In this document: in pieces, positions 1-7,085 of the stretch
Numbering within the stretch: the first letter of the stretch is position 1
How the letters are laid out: every line of letters starts with the position of its first letter
Made by a program: the position numbers and the translations under genes
Notes under the pieces: model-generated
Told to the model about the DNA's origin: nothing
Databases searched by the model: none
Seen by the model: the letters and a program-made list of their open reading frames with translations, nothing else
Virus record (IMG/VR): IMGVR_UViG_3300010299_000068
Location: 1-23,104 of that record
Length of the DNA stretch: 23,104 bases
From: a virus
Direction: 5' to 3' (one strand)

Positions 1-125
1 ATGGAGGGGTTTATTCTTTGACTAATCCTGGAGCTTCTAATAGTGTTTGGATAGAGGTTACTTTAAGTATGCTTGATGATAAGACTGCTCCGGTTTTGAG
101 TGATCTTATAATTGAGTATAACTAA
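1..125 (+). CDS. C-terminal end of a probable virion structural protein (partial)
   Basis: An open frame enters from the left edge (codons begin at base 3) and ends with TAA at 123-125. It gives about 40 residues that begin GGVYSLTNPGASNSVW and end in DLIIEYN. The fragment looks like the beta-rich end of a tail or baseplate protein, with alternating hydrophobic and polar residues, Asn/Ser/Thr-rich turns and no charged tail. It lies just upstream of another likely virion gene and the lysis genes, which fits a late structural module. No family can be named from so short a piece. The reading frame is secure and the function is inferred from position only. Confidence 0.7.
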   Translation, partial: GGVYSLTNPGASNSVWIEVTLSMLDDKTAPVLSDLIIEYN

Positions 126-187
126 AGTGGGGAAAACAAGTTTTTAAATTACTATATATATCATACCGTTTTATAAGGAGATAAGAA

Positions 188-826
188 ATGGCTACATTTT
201 ACGTAGGTCCTAGACCAGTCTTAAAGGGTCGTAGTACTGTTAATATGGTCAACCCATATACAACTATGACCGGCAAAGCAAAGGGTACCGGCACCTATTC
301 TTTCTATCCACTGTACAGCACAGACCATGTACTTGACGGTGCTCCCGATAATCATCATGTTGCTGGTACAGGCCGTCATCCTGGCAACCTGTTCCTGTCA
401 CAACTGTTTACGGGATCTGTTTTCTATGTTCATCCTCTCTCAGGCACATTCCCAGACGGCAGTGCCACGTATGAGGGTGCTAGATTTAGACCATATGAGT
501 ACAAGGGTCTAGAGGGTTCTGTTGCTTTCCCAAGAGATTTTGGTCAAGCAAATCAGTACTTCTCTGAGTACAGCTATAACAATTATATCTTTGATGGTGT
601 AGACTCAGCTAATGTCATGACCGGTGTCGGTCATGCTCAGAGAACCGAGGCTCAAGGGGCGCCAAGTTCATTTGGCTACTTTATCCCAGCTGCCTTTAGT
701 GGTGTTCAAAGTGCTGTTGTCTTCACCGCAGGATATGGTGAGGCTTATCCTACAGGTTATGACAATGAGTATGGGCAAAATAGAGTTCAAGAGTTCCAAG
801 GGGTTCCTTCGGCCAAAGCTCTCTGA
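188..826 (+). CDS. Putative virion structural protein
   Basis: This 212-residue protein starts at an ATG with a strong AAGGAG site at 175-180, seven bases upstream. It is rich in Gly, Tyr, Phe, Ser and Pro, has almost no Lys after the N-terminal part, and has no signal peptide, transmembrane helix or recognisable catalytic motif. That composition is typical of beta-rich tail or head-decoration proteins. Codon choice is unlike most genes to the right: CGT, GGT, GGC, ACC and CTG are common here, whereas the replication genes prefer AGA and T/A-ending codons. This suggests high expression, as expected for a virion component. The gene sits between another structural gene and the holin. I do not recognise the family. 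The last 56 bases overlap the next gene in another frame. Confidence 0.7.
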   Translation: MATFYVGPRPVLKGRSTVNMVNPYTTMTGKAKGTGTYSFYPLYSTDHVLDGAPDNHHVAGTGRHPGNLFLSQLFTGSVFYVHPLSGTFPDGSATYEGARFRPYEYKGLEGSVAFPRDFGQANQYFSEYSYNNYIFDGVDSANVMTGVGHAQRTEAQGAPSSFGYFIPAAFSGVQSAVVFTAGYGEAYPTGYDNEYGQNRVQEFQGVPSAKAL

Positions 827-1076
827 TATATTCTCTGGACCACTTGTTTTAGATTCCAAGGATCGAACAAGCGGAGTTTATGGATGGGTAGCATTGGTCT
901 TGGGTATTATGGCATATGATATTTATGCTATAAAGTCCAGTAAGATCGAAACTCTAACTAGGTCTTTCTGGAGACTAACCGAAAAACCGAGCACAGGGAG
1001 CATATTTATAGGAGCGTGGTTAGGCTTAACTTTTCATCTTCTTATAGAGAAGCTAATACGTAAACAATATAGTTAA
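771..1076 (+). CDS. Small two-helix membrane protein, DUF7427-like
   Basis: The chosen ATG at 771 gives 101 residues. Upstream in-frame ATGs lie deep inside the preceding gene and would add sequence that reads as noise. Two hydrophobic segments are visible, near residues 36-55 (GVYGWVALVLGIMAYDIYAI) and 75-93, separated by a short basic loop with an amphipathic stretch. The arrangement, including the AYDI-A motif at the end of helix 1 and a helix 2 ending H-L-L, resembles small membrane proteins that lie beside tail and lysis genes in actinophages, which I recall as DUF7427. A role in lysis is inferred from its position before the holin. The start is uncertain because no clear ribosome site precedes it and it overlaps the upstream gene by 56 bases. 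Confidence 0.65.
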   Translation: MGKIEFKSSKGFLRPKLSDIFSGPLVLDSKDRTSGVYGWVALVLGIMAYDIYAIKSSKIETLTRSFWRLTEKPSTGSIFIGAWLGLTFHLLIEKLIRKQYS

Positions 1077-1088
1077 AGAGGTTAAATT

Positions 1089-1289
1089 ATGAATAAACTT
1101 TATAAAGACGTAATAGAAAGAGCAGCTTGGACAGCGGCTCAGGCTTTCTTGGCCATTTACACCGTTGGTGGTGTTGATGAGCTCAAGGCTGCCGCGACAG
1201 CTGGTGTTGCAGCTGCTATCAGCGTTCTCAAGGGGTTTGTTGCTACACGCGTCGGTGATCCCGGCAGTGCAGCTACCCTTAAAGGCTGA
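1089..1289 (+). CDS. Holin, phage r1t type
   Basis: This 66-residue protein has a GAGG ribosome site seven bases before its ATG. The layout matches the r1t holin family (PF16945): an N-terminal amphipathic segment carrying ERAAWTAAQAFLA, a short turn, then an Ala-rich helix with AAATAGVAAAISVLKGF, and a C-terminal GDPGSAA motif. Holins of this kind form inner-membrane lesions that time lysis and release the endolysin. The gene ends the late block and is followed by a strong terminator. No endolysin is present in this window, so the lysis genes are either split or continue to the left. The family call rests on the conserved motif pattern and size. Confidence 0.8.
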   Translation: MNKLYKDVIERAAWTAAQAFLAIYTVGGVDELKAAATAGVAAAISVLKGFVATRVGDPGSAATLKG

Positions 1290-1319
1290 AGCTTAAGCTA
1301 CACGTAATACCTTTCCCTG

Positions 1320-1328
1320 TGCTATAAT
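1320..1328 (+). promoter_or_regulatory. Candidate extended -10 promoter element
   Basis: TGCTATAAT is a perfect extended -10 (TG-n-TATAAT). The -35 region, about 17 bases upstream, is poor (ACACGT), which extended -10 promoters tolerate. A transcript would start near 1335. It would meet the terminator at 1353-1380 almost at once, so the site would give a very short RNA unless readthrough is regulated. It is the only gene-free stretch between the holin and the replication block. Confidence 0.4.
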
Positions 1329-1352
1329 GCACGGGTGAAAATCTATAGAGTG

Positions 1353-1380
1353 ACCCCGCCATTAGGCGGGGTTATTCTTT
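1353..1380 (+). terminator. Rho-independent terminator after the holin
   Basis: ACCCCGCC at 1353-1360 pairs perfectly with GGCGGGGT at 1365-1372 around an ATTA loop. The T-rich run TATTCTTTT follows. This is a textbook intrinsic terminator and closes the structural/lysis transcript. Confidence 0.9.
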
Positions 1381-1435
1381 TCATCAGCAAGTTTATAAGT
1401 TTTGGTAGTTTTATTTAAGATTATAAGGGAAGTAA

Positions 1436-2152
1436 GTGTCGTCATTAGATATTGAGTCAGTAGTTGAAGAAAGTGTTCTTCCGATAGATGTCGCCAATAA
1501 GTATCTGAAATTGTATGTCGCTGACATAGAGTGGGAAGAGCACATAGTTCGTTTATGGAATTTGTTTCTTAAAAAAGAAAGTAATGAGAATGTAGCAAAA
1601 GACCAGATGAAAAGAGCGATAGCTTGCGCTACTATACTTCCTCTGGCTGAAAAAGTTCCAATACCTGATCCTCCTCATAATCTTCTTTTTTGGTGTACTA
1701 GGTGGGAGCAATTCAATAGAGATGATTGGTTTGATATATATAAAAGTGTTTTAAAAGAAGATTTAGAAATTTCTAAAAAAAGAAATATTATCATATCAGA
1801 AGGCGTTATAGATCCAATAGATGTTTTACCAATGACTCGTCAAGCATTTAATTGGCTATACGAAAATGTGAAAGAAGATAAAACTGTCAGAGAAGAATCT
1901 TTGGCAGGTGTAAAAGATAAAATCTCTAACCTTGTTAGAGCTTACGGCGGTGCTGTTATCTGTAATATTTTTATGAATCACAAGCATCATGTGAATGGTA
2001 TTCCTAATTGGAGAAGTGGTTATTTTTTTGAGAGAGAAATACATAAGGTTTATACTGTCGACCAGATCTTAAAGATTAAAAAGGCAGAGCTAGCTAAAAC
2101 AAACAATAAATACGTAATCAAAGTAAATAAATCGGGAGTAAAAAATGTCTAA
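1436..2152 (+). CDS. Hypothetical protein upstream of ribonucleotide reductase
   Basis: The start is GTG at 1436, supported by AAGGGAAG at about 1425-1432. The product is 238 residues, mostly helical and charged, with several Trp residues (for example IEWEEHIVRLWNLF near 31-44 and LLFWCTRWEQF near 83-93) and a basic C-terminus. I see no Walker, zinc, HTH or membrane motif and do not recognise the family. Its stop overlaps the reductase start by eight bases, so the two are probably translationally coupled and made together. It begins the nucleotide-metabolism operon after the terminator, so a link to nucleotide supply is plausible, but this is context only. Confidence 0.75.
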   Translation: MSSLDIESVVEESVLPIDVANKYLKLYVADIEWEEHIVRLWNLFLKKESNENVAKDQMKRAIACATILPLAEKVPIPDPPHNLLFWCTRWEQFNRDDWFDIYKSVLKEDLEISKKRNIIISEGVIDPIDVLPMTRQAFNWLYENVKEDKTVREESLAGVKDKISNLVRAYGGAVICNIFMNHKHHVNGIPNWRSGYFFEREIHKVYTVDQILKIKKAELAKTNNKYVIKVNKSGVKNV

Positions 2153-4076
2153 TAATATTCTTAGTGAGGATTTTGTAAACAGCTACATTGGCAAAACAGC
2201 GCCTTGGGGTTTTAATGGTTTAGGGGAAATTGTTTATCGTCGTACATATTCAAGAGATGTTGAGGATCTGGGTAGAAAAGAGTACTGGCACGAGACCATT
2301 GCTCGCTGTATAGAAGGCGCACAGGCAATAGGTGCTAACTATACTAAGGAAGAGGCTGAAAGATTATTTGATTACATATTTAATTTAAAGGGTATATTTG
2401 CAGGTAGATCTCTTTGGCAGCTAGGGACTCCACTGGTTGAAAAGATGAGCGGCGTCTCACTTGTTAACTGCTGGATGACAACCATTTCAAAGGTTGAGGA
2501 TTTTCAGTTCCTTATGGATCATTTAATGGTTGGTGGTGGAGTCGGATTCACTGTTGAAAGAGCAGTTGTTCACGACATGCCGAAGGTCAAGCAGGTTGAT
2601 AGTATTCGACATGAGAAGACTAACGACGCAGACTTTATAGTTCCAGATTCAAGACAGGGCTGGTCCTCTCTTTTGGGTAAAGTTCTGGAAAGCTACTTCC
2701 ACACCGGTAAGTCATTTACCTATAGTACAATTTTGATTAGAGGTTATGGTGCGGCTCTAAAAACATTTGGCGGCACTGCGTCTGGTCCAGAGGTTTTAAT
2801 CGAGGGTATGGCTGATATAGGTAAGATCCTTGATGCCCGTGTTGGTAAAAAGATTCGTTCCGTTGACGCCCTGGATATTTGTAATATCATCGGTAAGATC
2901 GTGGTTGCTGGCTCTGCACGCCGTTCAGCACAAATAGCAATTGGTGATCCAGATGACTTCTTGTATTTGCGCGCGAAGAACTGGTCAAAGGGAGATATCC
3001 CTGCATGGCGCGGTAACTCAAATAACTCCATTTTTGCTGACTCTTACGACGAGATAATTGACGAATTTTGGAAAGGCTATGATGGATCTGGCGAGCCATA
3101 TGGTTTAATTAACCGTGATCTTATTCGCAAGTATGGTAGATTGGGTGAAAAAGTTAATGACAAGGGTGTTATAGGAACAAATCCTTGTGGCGAAATAGGT
3201 CTTGAGGATGGTGAGCCTTGCAATTTAGCTGAGATCTTCTTGCCGAATATCGAAAGCAAAGAAGAGCTTATGGATTTGAGTAAGCTTCTTTATAAAACTC
3301 AAAAAGCTATCACCACTTTAGCTTACCCGTACGCTAAGTCTCAAAGCGTTATTGCTAAAAACCGTAGACTTGGTCAGGGTGTAACTGGTTGGCTTCAGTC
3401 TACTGAGGAGCAGCTGTCTTGGGTTAGCGAATGCTACGAGGCATTAAGAGACTACGATAAAGAGTGGTCTTCTGAGCTAGGTATCAATCCTTCAATTAAG
3501 CTTACAACAGTTAAGCCATCTGGAACTCTAAGCCTTCTTGCTGGTGTCACACCGGGAATTCACCCCGCGTACTCAGAGTATTATATTCGTCGTGTTCGCA
3601 TGGGTAGTAGTGATCCATTGGTGAACTACTGTAGAGAAAAAGGCTACGATGTTCAGTATGACATTGGTCTTGATGGAAAAGAGAATCACACTGTTTGTGT
3701 AGTATCATTTCCCTGTAAGACCCCTGAGCATGCGACTTTGGCTAAAGACTTAACTGCCGTTCAGCAGTTGGAGTGGGTTGTAAAAGCTCAGAGCGAATGG
3801 GCTGACAACAATGTCTCTGTTACAGTTTATTACCGTAAAGAAGAGCTACCTGAAATCCAGGAATGGATGAAGAAGAACTACAAGAACAGATTGAAGTCTG
3901 TTTCATTCTTGCTGCACAGTGATCACGGCTTTGCCTTAGCCCCCTACGAGGAGATTTCAGCTGAGCAATATGGTAAAATGGAGTCTAAGATAAGAGACAT
4001 TACTTTTATTGATGATATAAACGAGTTCTCTCTTGACAACTTGGAGTGTGAAGGCGGAGCGTGTCCTATTAAGTGA
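2145..4076 (+). CDS. nrdJ: Adenosylcobalamin-dependent (class II) ribonucleoside-triphosphate reductase
   Basis: The 643-residue enzyme reduces ribonucleotides to deoxyribonucleotides using B12 radical chemistry. The key residues line up with the monomeric Lactobacillus leichmannii enzyme. NPCGE at 346-350 supplies Asn346, the thiyl radical Cys348 and Glu350. Cys109 (LVNCW) and Cys359 (EPCNLAE) form the active-site redox pair, with the usual 11-residue spacing from Cys348. A C-terminal shuttle pair, Cys635 and Cys640, closes the chain (CEGGACPIK). KPSGTLSLLAGVTPGIHPA at 457-475 is the conserved phosphate-binding region. At 643 residues it is about 100 shorter than the Lactobacillus enzyme. 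GGGAG at 2134-2138 is its ribosome site. The enzyme needs no oxygen and no partner subunit, but depends on cobalamin from the host. It acts in the cytoplasm at the head of the dNTP pathway, with ThyX and the deaminase downstream. Confidence 0.95.
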   Translation: MSNNILSEDFVNSYIGKTAPWGFNGLGEIVYRRTYSRDVEDLGRKEYWHETIARCIEGAQAIGANYTKEEAERLFDYIFNLKGIFAGRSLWQLGTPLVEKMSGVSLVNCWMTTISKVEDFQFLMDHLMVGGGVGFTVERAVVHDMPKVKQVDSIRHEKTNDADFIVPDSRQGWSSLLGKVLESYFHTGKSFTYSTILIRGYGAALKTFGGTASGPEVLIEGMADIGKILDARVGKKIRSVDALDICNIIGKIVVAGSARRSAQIAIGDPDDFLYLRAKNWSKGDIPAWRGNSNNSIFADSYDEIIDEFWKGYDGSGEPYGLINRDLIRKYGRLGEKVNDKGVIGTNPCGEIGLEDGEPCNLAEIFLPNIESKEELMDLSKLLYKTQKAITTLAYPYAKSQSVIAKNRRLGQGVTGWLQSTEEQLSWVSECYEALRDYDKEWSSELGINPSIKLTTVKPSGTLSLLAGVTPGIHPAYSEYYIRRVRMGSSDPLVNYCREKGYDVQYDIGLDGKENHTVCVVSFPCKTPEHATLAKDLTAVQQLEWVVKAQSEWADNNVSVTVYYRKEELPEIQEWMKKNYKNRLKSVSFLLHSDHGFALAPYEEISAEQYGKMESKIRDITFIDDINEFSLDNLECEGGACPIK

Positions 4077-4080
4077 GATT

Positions 4081-4416
4081 ATGGAATCCAACTCAGAAGA
4101 TTTTGAGAAAAGATTTAGTGAGATAATATCATCTGAAGATTTAAAAAAGATATCTGAATCTTTTAAGAAAGAAGAGACGTTTACCCTTCAGGAGCTTCTG
4201 CTGGTTCAGCAGTCGTTGCTGGAGGCTGTATCTAATGTTTCGGAGATTTTGTTTTTACATGTTAAAGATAAAGAAGATTTATTGTTTAGAGATGATAACA
4301 TATATCACTCCTTATTGAGCTGCATTTATAAGATATGTGAAGATTTTAATGAATGTATGATAGAATATAGGGATGAGTTATATGAAGGAGAAGATAGTGA
4401 CGACTTTGATGAATGA
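4081..4416 (+). CDS. Small acidic hypothetical protein
   Basis: ATG at 4081 follows the reductase stop by four bases and is preceded by AAGTGAG, so it is preferred over an in-frame ATG inside the reductase gene. The 111-residue product is highly acidic at its C-terminus (DELYEGEDSDDFDE) and helical throughout, with a leucine-rich middle (LQELLLVQQSLLEAVSNVSE). It may form a coiled coil. No family is recognised. It lies between reductase and ThyX and overlaps the ThyX gene by about 20 bases, so it belongs to the same operon. Confidence 0.7.
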   Translation: MESNSEDFEKRFSEIISSEDLKKISESFKKEETFTLQELLLVQQSLLEAVSNVSEILFLHVKDKEDLLFRDDNIYHSLLSCIYKICEDFNECMIEYRDELYEGEDSDDFDE

Positions 4417-5107
4417 AGATGTAAAGAGTATAGATGTTTTAGGTAATGGTTATGTCAGATTAGTTGATGTCATGGGTTCTGATCTGTCTGTTGTTAATGC
4501 GGCTAGAGCTTCTTTTGCTAAAGAATCTGAAGAGATGTCTCAAAAAGATGCAAGACTTTTAGAGTTTCTCGTCAGAGAGAATCACATGTCTCCTTTCAGA
4601 CATGCATTTGCTACCTTTGAATTTAAAGCTCCCATAATGGTTGCCAGACAGCATTGGAAGTATGTGGTTGGTTCTGATCATACTATGGATTCTTGGAATG
4701 AGTCATCTAGAAGATATATTACTATGGATCCAGAGTTTTACATACCGACGAAAGACCAGTGGAGATTAGCGGCAGATGATAAAAAGCAGGGATCTGGTGG
4801 TCCTGTAGATCCTTTTACCGGTTCTTTTTTGACGGAGGAGCTGGAGCAGTATGTCAAAAAGGGTGAGGAGCTATACAACTCCGCGATGAGTAATGGCGTT
4901 GCCCCTGAGCAGGCAAGACTTTTCTTGGCCGCCTACGGAATGCACGTTGTTTATCGTTGGTCGTGTAGCTTGCAATCTATAGCCCTTTTCTTGAATCAGA
5001 GACTGCAGGAAGATTCCCAAAAAGAAATTCAAGAGTACGCACAGGCGGTAAAAGATCTTATAACACCCAAGTTTCCTGTGAGTCTCATGTTGCTATGTGA
5101 GCAGTGA
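4397..5107 (+). CDS. thyX: Flavin-dependent thymidylate synthase ThyX
   Basis: ThyX makes dTMP from dUMP with methylenetetrahydrofolate, NADPH and FAD. I chose GTG at 4397 because AAGGAG lies six bases upstream. An ATG at 4373 and another at 4409 are in the same frame. From this start the chain is 236 residues. Signature features include HMSPFRHA near 63-70 and ARQ at 83-85 followed by SWNESSRRY at 99-107, the Ser-x-Asn-Glu-x-Ser-x-Arg-Tyr half of the ThyX motif. The usual RHR triplet is replaced by an HWKY region with about eight extra residues before the SWNE part. KKQGSGG lies near 128-134. The following QARLFL segment fits the folate/dUMP-binding C-terminal half. It sits beside reductase and deaminase and completes a dTTP supply route. 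Confidence 0.93.
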   Translation: MTTLMNEDVKSIDVLGNGYVRLVDVMGSDLSVVNAARASFAKESEEMSQKDARLLEFLVRENHMSPFRHAFATFEFKAPIMVARQHWKYVVGSDHTMDSWNESSRRYITMDPEFYIPTKDQWRLAADDKKQGSGGPVDPFTGSFLTEELEQYVKKGEELYNSAMSNGVAPEQARLFLAAYGMHVVYRWSCSLQSIALFLNQRLQEDSQKEIQEYAQAVKDLITPKFPVSLMLLCEQ

Positions 5108-5109
5108 TA

Positions 5110-5271
5110 ATGGATACTGTTATAAAAACAATTATATTTACACTCATGCTGAACTGGTGTATAGGAATGCAGTTTTTAAATCAGGTTGCACAAGATAAGA
5201 CTACTAAGATTTTATCCGTTGCTATATCTCTAGCTACCGGCGCTGCCGCAGCACTGTCTCTTCTGCTATAG
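5110..5271 (+). CDS. Small membrane protein, two predicted helices
   Basis: This short gene fills the gap between thyX and the deaminase exactly: ATG at 5110 lies two bases after the thyX stop, and TAG at 5269-5271 lies one base before the next ATG. A GTGAG site precedes it. The 53-residue product has two hydrophobic helices, about 4-23 (IIFTLMLNW core) and 34-53 (ILSVAISLATGAAAALSLLL), joined by a polar loop with QDKTTK. The C-terminus ends inside the second helix. Size and topology would suit a holin, an antiholin or a membrane anchor, but no family is recognised. The tight fit and clean hydrophobic pattern make it very likely real. Confidence 0.75.
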   Translation: MDTVIKTIIFTLMLNWCIGMQFLNQVAQDKTTKILSVAISLATGAAAALSLLL

Positions 5272-5272
5272 T

Positions 5273-5731
5273 ATGATTTCTAGAAAAGATGTTCAATACA
5301 TGCAGCTGTGTCTTTCTGCTGCCGGAATATTTTCTACGTGTGGTAAAAAGAAATACTGTGCAGTTCTAGTAGATAATTTGGGCCACATAGTTGGTGTCGG
5401 ATACAATGGTGGCCCCAAAGGAAGTGTTCATTGCGAAGATGGCGGATGCCCTAGGTATATAGAGAATAGTCCTAGTGGATCTGTGTATGATAATTGTATT
5501 GCTATACACGCAGAAGCTAATGCTTTCCTTCATTCGGACTACTCTTCTCGGGCTAAAAAACTTTATGTAAATGGACCCCCGTGCTTCGGTTGTGCTAAAA
5601 TGATATGCAACTCAACCATTGAAGAGGTGTATCATTTAAAGGATGACACATACTCTGACTGGAGTAAGGTGAAAGAGTTTTTGGAATCAAGTTCAGTTAA
5701 AGTCATAGAGGTGCCATATGCCCGCATCTAA
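5273..5731 (+). CDS. Deoxycytidylate (dCMP) deaminase family protein
   Basis: The protein is 152 residues and carries the zinc-dependent cytidine/deoxycytidylate deaminase signature: HAE at 79-81 (zinc ligand His79, proton shuttle Glu81) and PPCFGC at 102-107 (zinc ligands Cys104 and Cys107). GVGYNGGPKG at 41-50 is the substrate-loop motif usual in dCMP deaminases. Extra cysteines at 54 and 59, in an H-C-E-D-G-G-C context, resemble the additional zinc site of T4-like dCMP deaminases. The enzyme converts dCMP to dUMP, the substrate of the ThyX encoded just upstream. The gene directly follows the small membrane protein gene. Confidence 0.92.
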   Translation: MISRKDVQYMQLCLSAAGIFSTCGKKKYCAVLVDNLGHIVGVGYNGGPKGSVHCEDGGCPRYIENSPSGSVYDNCIAIHAEANAFLHSDYSSRAKKLYVNGPPCFGCAKMICNSTIEEVYHLKDDTYSDWSKVKEFLESSSVKVIEVPYARI

Positions 5732-5924
5732 ACTCAACTATTTAGTGGTTTATGATAATCACAGTCAAGTGTATGGCTGTTCTTCTGCTAAGATAGCTCA
5801 TGATAGCCCTCCTCCAGAGGGTCAGACAGAAGAGGATAAGAAGATATTTTTTATCACTTATCAGCCGGATACTAGTGAAGTTTCTTTACATAGGGTAGAA
5901 AAACAGGAAAAGGAAAATGAGTAA
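5718..5924 (+). CDS. Small hypothetical protein
   Basis: ATG at 5718 overlaps the end of the deaminase gene by 14 bases and has AGAGGTG upstream. The 68-residue product begins with a beta-like stretch (LNYLVVYDN), has a Pro-rich loop with SPPPEG, then another beta-like stretch (KIFFITYQ) and an acidic/basic tail. No motif or family is recognised. Coupling to both neighbours (an 8-base overlap downstream) supports it being a gene. Confidence 0.6.
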   Translation: MPASKLNYLVVYDNHSQVYGCSSAKIAHDSPPPEGQTEEDKKIFFITYQPDTSEVSLHRVEKQEKENE

Positions 5925-6138
5925 GTTAAAGAAAAAGCACAACAGCAAAATGCTCCCAGGAGATGCAGTTGTTGTTATGCCGTATAGTACGTTGATGTAT
6001 TTGGCAGAGACTTGTGATATACTTGGGTCTGAACAAGCAGATGAATCAACGGCTCAAGCCTGGAGAGATATAGCTGATGACATTAGGATTCAATCAAATG
6101 AAACACATTATGTCGAACAAGAAGAAGAAGTCTGGTAA
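5917..6138 (+). CDS. Small hypothetical protein
   Basis: The start overlaps the previous stop by eight bases and has an AAAAGGAAA site upstream. The product is 73 residues, with a basic N-terminus (MSKLKKKHNSK), a hydrophobic middle (VVVMPYSTLMYLAE) and an acidic C-terminus ending EQEEEVW. No family is recognised. It looks like a soluble helical protein. Confidence 0.6.
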   Translation: MSKLKKKHNSKMLPGDAVVVMPYSTLMYLAETCDILGSEQADESTAQAWRDIADDIRIQSNETHYVEQEEEVW

Positions 6139-6295
6139 TAGCTACACAACTTTTCAGCAGTACATGAATAGGTTTACGGAATTCTTTGATTCTGAAGAAA
6201 TATTAGAGGCACAAATATTTTTTTCCTATATGATATTGGACGGCTTAGATCCAGAAGATGCTTTCGGTATGGCTGTTGATAGGAGATTTATATGA
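6110..6295 (+). CDS. Small hypothetical protein
   Basis: ATG at 6110 is one of three in-frame starts. ATGs at 6077 and 6098 would add 11 or 4 residues, and no ribosome site decides between them. From 6110 the product is 61 residues with a Lys-rich start (SNKKKKSGN) and a helical body containing EFFDSEEILEAQIFFSYMI. Its stop overlaps the glycosyltransferase start in an ATGA arrangement. No family is recognised. Confidence 0.55.
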   Translation: MSNKKKKSGNSYTTFQQYMNRFTEFFDSEEILEAQIFFSYMILDGLDPEDAFGMAVDRRFI

Positions 6296-7083
6296 TAGAC
6301 CTTTGTATAGTTAACTATAATACTAGAGACCTTCTGAAAAGATTTCTAGATTGTCTACACTCTGATTTAAATCAGGGCAATAGATGTTGGACGTTAAATA
6401 TAGCGGATAATGGTTCTAGTGATAACAGTCATGATTGGATCATGCAGAACGGTTTAACATACGAGATATCTAGGTATTTTCAAAATCAAAATGTTGGCTA
6501 CTCTTCTGCCTGCAATAATATGGCACATCATTCTACTTCTGAAATAATAGGTTTATTAAATTCAGATGTTTGGATGTCATCTTCTGATGTTAAAAAGATA
6601 CAAGACATATTTGATCAGAACGAAGATATACATATACTTGGACCAAAGCAAAGAGATGAAAACGGTTTCATAACTCATGCTGGAATAGTTGGTACGAATA
6701 CTGCTCCTAAACATAGGGGTTGGAGAGAGCATGATCCTGGAGATGAACTCTATAGGGATAGAATTAACTGTGTGACAGTTTCTGGCTCAGCCTATTTTAT
6801 TAGGCGCTCTGTGTGGGATGCGTTAACTAATGATCCAGAGTATCGTAAAATGTTCCCTAATGCAGTCGGTGCATTTTTGCCAACTCCTCACTATTATGAG
6901 GAGACGTGGTGTTCGTATTTTGCTAGACACAGAGGCTATAATTTAGTCTATGATGGTTCCGTTTCTATAGGTCACAGTTGGCATAAGTCTTCTGCTGTCG
7001 GCGGACACGCTGATCAACATTTTTCTACTAGCAGAGAGATTTTTAGAGATGCATGTGATATGATAGGTATAGAGAGAGATTGA
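6292..7083 (+). CDS. Glycosyltransferase family 2 protein
   Basis: The 263-residue protein has the GT-A fold signatures of family GT2. The N-terminal strand is IDLCIVNYNT. NIADNGSSDNS at 36-46 is the nucleotide-sugar binding motif. NVGYSSACN at 67-75 fits the family's N-x-G-x-x-x-x-x-N pattern. LLNSDV at 88-93 takes the place of the metal-binding DxD. VSGSAYFIRRSVWD near 164-177 and EETWCSYFARHRGY near 205-218 match the acceptor-side region of rhamnosyltransferase-like members, with an Asp/Glu as likely catalytic base. It would transfer a sugar from an NDP-sugar. The target (phage DNA, virion or host envelope) cannot be read from the sequence. There is no membrane segment. A second GT2 gene lies at 7772-8467. 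Confidence 0.88.
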   Translation: MIDLCIVNYNTRDLLKRFLDCLHSDLNQGNRCWTLNIADNGSSDNSHDWIMQNGLTYEISRYFQNQNVGYSSACNNMAHHSTSEIIGLLNSDVWMSSSDVKKIQDIFDQNEDIHILGPKQRDENGFITHAGIVGTNTAPKHRGWREHDPGDELYRDRINCVTVSGSAYFIRRSVWDALTNDPEYRKMFPNAVGAFLPTPHYYEETWCSYFARHRGYNLVYDGSVSIGHSWHKSSAVGGHADQHFSTSREIFRDACDMIGIERD

Positions 7084-7085
7084 TC

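Noticed and set aside
126-187. TATATATA stretch before the virion gene as a host-type promoter
   Set aside because: No -35 at proper spacing and the region is simply AT-rich. A phage-specific late promoter is possible but cannot be shown from one sequence.
1290-1299. AGCTTAAGCT perfect 10-base palindrome after the holin as an operator
   Set aside because: Ten-base palindromes are expected by chance at this length, and no second copy was noticed nearby.
2744-3259. Long minus-strand frames inside the reductase gene
   Set aside because: They mirror the coding frame of a clearly real gene, have no ribosome sites and give low-complexity basic proteins.
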